From the NCBI GenBank assembly GCA_023429825.1, contig JAEZDC010000134.1, positions 1 through 20,044 on the forward strand: 20,044 nt of DNA, read 5' to 3'. Below the pieces are notes generated by a model. That model was not told the DNA's origin and ran no database searches. It was given only the letters and a program-made list of their open reading frames with translations. A program made the position numbers and the translations under genes. The DNA comes from Bacteroidota bacterium. Lineage in GTDB: Bacteria > Bacteroidota > Bacteroidia > Chitinophagales > Chitinophagaceae. Numbering within the stretch: position 1 is the stretch's first letter; every line of letters starts with the position of its first letter. This document shows, piece by piece, positions 16,697-20,044 of this stretch.

Positions 16697-16759
16697 TGTT
16701 GCAGTACAAGTCGGGAGCGACGCAACAGAAGCTGGGATTAAATACTGAAGCTCGTCCCC
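16697..16759. repeat. Structured intergenic element between murF and the DUF2721 gene
   Basis: TGTTGC (16697-16702) pairs with GCAACA (16722-16727). Immediately inside on the 3' side, GTCG (16710-16713) pairs with CGAC (16718-16721) around a GGAG loop, leaving a seven-base AGTACAA bulge on the 5' side. A second part contains two GAAGCT copies (16728-16733 and 16747-16752) and ends GTCCCC. Base composition is richer in G+C than neighbouring spacers. No T-run follows on the plus strand, so it is not a typical intrinsic terminator. It resembles a dispersed intergenic repeat or small structured RNA, but only this copy is in the window. Confidence 0.45.
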
Positions 16760-16785
16760 AAAAAATTGTTGTTTAATTTTACCGG

Positions 16786-17229
16786 ATGGATATTTCTATC
16801 AACACGCCAGCGATTTTATTTCCTGCGATAAGTTTGATCATGCTGGCCTACACCAATCGCTTTTTGGCTTTGAGTAATAGGATCCGCAATCTGCATGAGA
16901 GATACGTGAAAGGTGAAAATCAACAGATCCTTCATGGACAGATCAAGAATCTTCGTTACCGGTTGAATATTATTAAGAACATGCAGGCGCTTGGCGTGAT
17001 CAGTTTTCTTTGCTGCATTCTGTGCATGTACTTAATATATATAGAGGTAATGGATTGGGCGCATATAGTTTTTGCACTTAGTCTTATCACTTTCGCTGCG
17101 TCACTGCTGTTATCCCTTCTGGAGATTCAGAAAAGTACCAAAGCACTTGAATTAGAATTAAGTGACATGGAAGACCTGGAAGACCCTTCATTAGTTGAGT
17201 ATATCAAAAGCAAGTTTGAAAGAGATTAA
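16786..17229 (+). CDS. DUF2721 family small membrane protein
   Basis: 147 residues. The N-terminus (T-P-A-I-L-F-P-A-I-S-L-I-M-L-A-Y-T-N-R-F) is the DUF2721 signature: a first membrane segment at about 7-25 followed by L-S-N-R-I-R-N-L-H and a basic/amphipathic cytoplasmic helix. Two more hydrophobic segments lie at about 65-85 and 89-112, and the C-terminal tail is acidic (E-L-E-L-S-D-M-E-D-L-E-D). The function of the family is unknown; an inner-membrane location is predicted. The ATG immediately precedes the conserved N-terminus. A TAATTTTA element (one mismatch from TAnnTTTG) is four bases upstream. The stop codon overlaps the stop of the convergent ABC transporter gene by three bases within a TTAA, so the two share their transcript ends. 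Confidence 0.85.
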   Translation: MDISINTPAILFPAISLIMLAYTNRFLALSNRIRNLHERYVKGENQQILHGQIKNLRYRLNIIKNMQALGVISFLCCILCMYLIYIEVMDWAHIVFALSLITFAASLLLSLLEIQKSTKALELELSDMEDLEDPSLVEYIKSKFERD

Positions 17230-19013
17230 TTGAGTGCAGGTTTTGCTGCCGTTGCTTTTCTTTCGCCGATCTGTTGACGCCACATTGCGTAATACAGTCC
17301 TTTCTCCTCGATCAGCTCAAAATGATTTCCTGTTTCCACTACCTGTCCTTTTTCCAGGACATATATCCGGTCTGCATGCATGATGGTACTTAGCCTGTGA
17401 GCGATCATCACTGTGATCTGTTCTTTTTCCTTAGATACCAAACGAATCGTATTAGTGATCTCTTCTTCAGTGATACTATCCAGCGAAGATGTGGCTTCAT
17501 CGAAGATGAGCAAATGCGGATGGCGTAATAGCGAACGTGCAATACTCAGCCGCTGCTTTTCTCCTCCACTTAGTTTCAATCCACCTTCACCAATTACCGT
17601 ATCTAATCCATGCTCTGCCCTCGAAAGAAGATTCTGGCAACTTGCTTTATACATTGCATCTAACAACTCCTCATCGGTTGCTGAAGGATTAACGAAGGTG
17701 AGATTCTCTTTGATAGTACCTGCAAATAGTTGTGTGTCTTGAGTAACAAATCCAATCTGGTTGCGCAGCTCATCAAAATCCATCTTCTCACCATCTATAC
17801 CATTATATAATATCTCGCCATCTTGTGGCCGGTATAATCCAACCAACAATTTAACAAGCGTGCTTTTCCCTGCACCTGAAGGGCCAACAAAAGCAATAGT
17901 TTCTCCTTTCTTCACATCAAATGAAATATTGTCCAAAGCTTTATACTGTGCAGTCTGGTGTTTAAACGAAACATTCCTGAACTCGAGTTCTTCTATCATT
18001 CCAACTTTAGCAGGATTAGCAGGCTTTGCCTCCACTTTCTTCTCCATCAGGTTATGAAAATTATTAATAGATGCTTCAGCTTCACGATAACTTAAAATGA
18101 TATTTCCAATTTCCTGTAACGGACCGAAAATAAAGAAGCCATAAAATTGCAATGCGATGAATTCACCTGTTGTGAGCTCTTTATAAAATATCAGCAATAA
18201 CAATGTAAAACTGATCACCTGCCTGAGAAAGTTCACCAGTGTTCCCTGCACAAAGCTGATTGCACGGATACTTTTTACTTTTCTTAATTCCAATCCGAGG
18301 ATCTTATAGGTATTATTATTAAGACGCTTTACTTCCTGCTCGGTCAATCCTAGGCTTTTTACCAATTCAATATTGCGAAGTGATTCAGTAGTAGTACCTG
18401 CAAGTGCAGTGGTTTCCTTAACGATATTTTTTTGAATAGCTTTTACCTTTCTGCTCAACCTGTTTGTTACCAACGAAAGAATAATGATCCCACCTACATA
18501 CACAGGCATAATGCTCCAATGTTTGCTGGTCGCATATATTGAAACGAACACTAAACTCACCAGGATTGCAAACAATACATTAATAAAGTAGCCGATGAAT
18601 TTTTCTGTATCAGCTCTCACCTTGGTTAGAATAGAAAGTGTTTCACCGCTTCGTTGATCTTCAAAATCCTGGTAAGGCAATCTCATTGAATGACGCAATC
18701 CGTCTGTAAAGATCTTTGCACCGAACTTTTGGATGATCACATTCACGAAATAGTCCTGGAAAGCTTTTGCTATCCTGCTCACCATCGCTGTACCTACTAA
18801 AAGCCCAAGCAGTCCTAGCACACCCCAGATATATTGATCCAGGTCTCTCGGAGACCCATCGTTATTAGTGAATGGATGATTGGCAAACCGATCGATCACC
18901 TTACCGATCAGCATCGGATCAAACAAAGAAAATGTTTGGTTGATGGCAGCTAAAAAAAGAGCAAGTGCGATGAGCCATTTATATGGCTTTAAATATTGAA
19001 TAAGAAGTTTCAT
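17226..19013 (-). CDS. ABC exporter half-transporter (fused permease and ATPase, MsbA/lipid or drug exporter type)
   Basis: 595 residues, the standard size of a type IV ABC exporter half-molecule that works as a homo- or heterodimer in the inner membrane. The N-terminal membrane domain (about 1-325) has six hydrophobic segments; the coupling-helix region contains F-E-D-Q-R-S-G-E-T-L-S. The ATPase domain (about 345-580) is complete: Walker A G-P-S-G-A-G-K-S-T (377-385), Q-loop in V-T-Q-D-T-Q-L-F-A-G, signature L-S-G-G-E-K-Q-R (481-488), Walker B L-L-I-F-D-E-A-T-S-S-L-D and the H-loop A-H-R-L-S-T. All catalytic residues are intact, so it should hydrolyse ATP. Substrate cannot be inferred: lipids, peptides or drugs are all handled by this family. 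No partner half-transporter is adjacent, which favours a homodimer. It is divergent from ruvB with a 98-base spacer. Confidence 0.93.
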   Translation of the reverse strand: MKLLIQYLKPYKWLIALALFLAAINQTFSLFDPMLIGKVIDRFANHPFTNNDGSPRDLDQYIWGVLGLLGLLVGTAMVSRIAKAFQDYFVNVIIQKFGAKIFTDGLRHSMRLPYQDFEDQRSGETLSILTKVRADTEKFIGYFINVLFAILVSLVFVSIYATSKHWSIMPVYVGGIIILSLVTNRLSRKVKAIQKNIVKETTALAGTTTESLRNIELVKSLGLTEQEVKRLNNNTYKILGLELRKVKSIRAISFVQGTLVNFLRQVISFTLLLLIFYKELTTGEFIALQFYGFFIFGPLQEIGNIILSYREAEASINNFHNLMEKKVEAKPANPAKVGMIEELEFRNVSFKHQTAQYKALDNISFDVKKGETIAFVGPSGAGKSTLVKLLVGLYRPQDGEILYNGIDGEKMDFDELRNQIGFVTQDTQLFAGTIKENLTFVNPSATDEELLDAMYKASCQNLLSRAEHGLDTVIGEGGLKLSGGEKQRLSIARSLLRHPHLLIFDEATSSLDSITEEEITNTIRLVSKEKEQITVMIAHRLSTIMHADRIYVLEKGQVVETGNHFELIEEKGLYYAMWRQQIGERKATAAKPALN

Positions 19014-19111
19014 TCAGGGATAAGAAGTTTGAGTAAAGGAAATTAAGGATTTTATGTTAGCAATTCCTGTGCTGTTAATCTGTTTATGACAACATGGCTT
19101 AAATTGCAGGC

Positions 19112-20044
19112 ATGTCTAATCCCAATCTGAATACTGGAAAAGAAATATTGAGTGCTGCCGATAAGGAGTTTGAGAACAGTATTCGTCCGAAAGAGATAGA
19201 CGACTTCTCAGGTCAAAACCAGATCATCGAAAACCTTATCATCTTCATCAAAGCTGCAAAGATGAGAGGCGAAGCTTTAGATCATGTGTTATTTCATGGG
19301 CCGCCGGGATTGGGTAAAACAACACTCAGTCGAATTGTAGCCAATGAACTCGGCGTGAATATCAAAGAGACATCAGGGCCAGTCATCGAAAAACCCGGTG
19401 ATCTTGCGGGATTGCTCACCAATCTTCAACCGAACGACGTTTTGTTCATTGATGAGATACACAGGCTCAGCACTGTTGTAGAAGAATATTTATACGCTGC
19501 AATGGAAGATTTCAGAATTGATATCATGATTGATTCTGGCCCGAATGCGAGAAGTATTCAGTTAGGATTAAATCCTTTCACTTTAATCGGGGCAACTACA
19601 AGAAGTGGATTGTTGACGGCACCATTGCTTTCAAGATTCGGAATCAAATCAAGATTAGAATATTATCATTCTGAAACCTTAAAAAAGATCATTGAAAGAA
19701 GTGCGGCTATTTTGAATACCTCTATCACTTCTGAAGCAAGCTTTGAAATAGCGAGAAGAAGCAGGGGTACTCCGCGAATTGCAAATGGCTTATTGAGGAG
19801 AGTGAGAGATTTTGCACAGGTATTAAATGATGGCAATATTGATCTTGGCATCACGCAACATGGCCTGAAAGCGTTGAATGTTGATGAACATGGTTTAGAT
19901 GAAATGGACAATCGCATCTTATCCTGCATCATTGAAAAATTCAAAGGAGGTCCTGTTGGAATAACAACTATTGCAACTGCTGTGGGTGAAGAACCCGGCA
20001 CTTTAGAAGAAGTATACGAGCCTTTCCTGATACAGGAAGGATTT
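19112..20044 (+). CDS. ruvB: Holliday junction branch migration ATPase RuvB, C-terminus cut by right edge
   Basis: 311 codons are visible of an expected ~340; the frame is open at the last base. RuvB forms hexameric rings that, with RuvA, drive branch migration of Holliday junctions during recombination and repair. Visible signatures include R-P-K-E-I-D-D-F-S-G-Q near residue 27, Walker A G-P-P-G-L-G-K-T (63-70), and K-P-G-D-L-A-G-L-L-T. Walker B is L-F-I-D-E-I-H-R (D114-E115), sensor 1 is I-G-A-T-T-R-S-G, and the arginine finger is R175 in L-L-S-R-F-G. Also present are sensor 2 R-S-R-G-T-P-R-I-A-N and the winged-helix start G-G-P-V-G-I-T-T-I-A. The ATG at 19112 gives a normal short N-terminus. 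The missing part is the end of the DNA-binding winged helix. No ruvA is adjacent upstream; a degenerate TAAATTGC lies just before the start. Confidence 0.97.
   Translation, partial: MSNPNLNTGKEILSAADKEFENSIRPKEIDDFSGQNQIIENLIIFIKAAKMRGEALDHVLFHGPPGLGKTTLSRIVANELGVNIKETSGPVIEKPGDLAGLLTNLQPNDVLFIDEIHRLSTVVEEYLYAAMEDFRIDIMIDSGPNARSIQLGLNPFTLIGATTRSGLLTAPLLSRFGIKSRLEYYHSETLKKIIERSAAILNTSITSEASFEIARRSRGTPRIANGLLRRVRDFAQVLNDGNIDLGITQHGLKALNVDEHGLDEMDNRILSCIIEKFKGGPVGITTIATAVGEEPGTLEEVYEPFLIQEGF

Noticed and set aside
16697..16759. Intrinsic terminator of murF
   Set aside because: The folded element has no T-run on its 3' side on either strand; the T-rich stretch at 16766-16780 lies beyond an A-run and is interrupted.

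Overview
The window reads as an ordinary chromosomal segment of a Bacteroidota bacterium, most likely of the Chitinophagaceae/Chitinophagales. The evidence is the set of lineage markers: type IX secretion and gliding genes (porU, porV, gldJ), a DUF4292 lipoprotein, a BshA-type bacillithiol enzyme, moderately AT-rich DNA, almost no Shine-Dalgarno sequences, and promoter-like TAnnTTTG hexamer-type elements. I recognise a family for every complete gene. I did not find a convincing undescribed system. The less explained parts are a few structured intergenic stretches.

Layout. 1-977 (minus) is the N-terminal part of a multi-PAS sensor protein that runs off the left edge. It is divergent from a GT39-type membrane glycosyltransferase (1137-2729, plus), which converges almost stop-to-stop with a secreted M28 metallopeptidase (2733-4097, minus). 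A divergent spacer carrying phased TGACT/AGTCA repeats in two inverted arms separates M28 from bshA (4309-5448, plus). A bidirectional terminator follows.

From 13533 leftwards to 5601 all genes lie on the minus strand. Transcription runs porU then porV, both type IX secretion components, and ends at a strong hairpin. It continues with ispF (isoprenoid precursors), dut (dUTP clearance), a DUF4292 lipoprotein and an EnvC-like degenerate LytM protein for cell separation. On the plus strand, divergent from porU, gldJ is followed by a terminator and murF. This gives the porV-porU / gldJ-murF arrangement that links secretion/gliding with peptidoglycan synthesis in Bacteroidota.

The right end holds a small DUF2721 membrane protein (plus), whose stop codon overlaps that of a convergent ABC exporter half-transporter (minus). 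Divergent from the exporter is ruvB, which is cut by the right edge after 311 codons.

Functional theme: the middle of the window is cell-envelope work. PorU/PorV process and attach T9SS cargo at the outer membrane, GldJ stabilises the gliding/secretion motor, MurF finishes the UDP-muramoyl-pentapeptide, and the EnvC-like protein probably activates amidases at division. The remaining genes are housekeeping (IspF, Dut, RuvB, BshA) or general transport and proteolysis.
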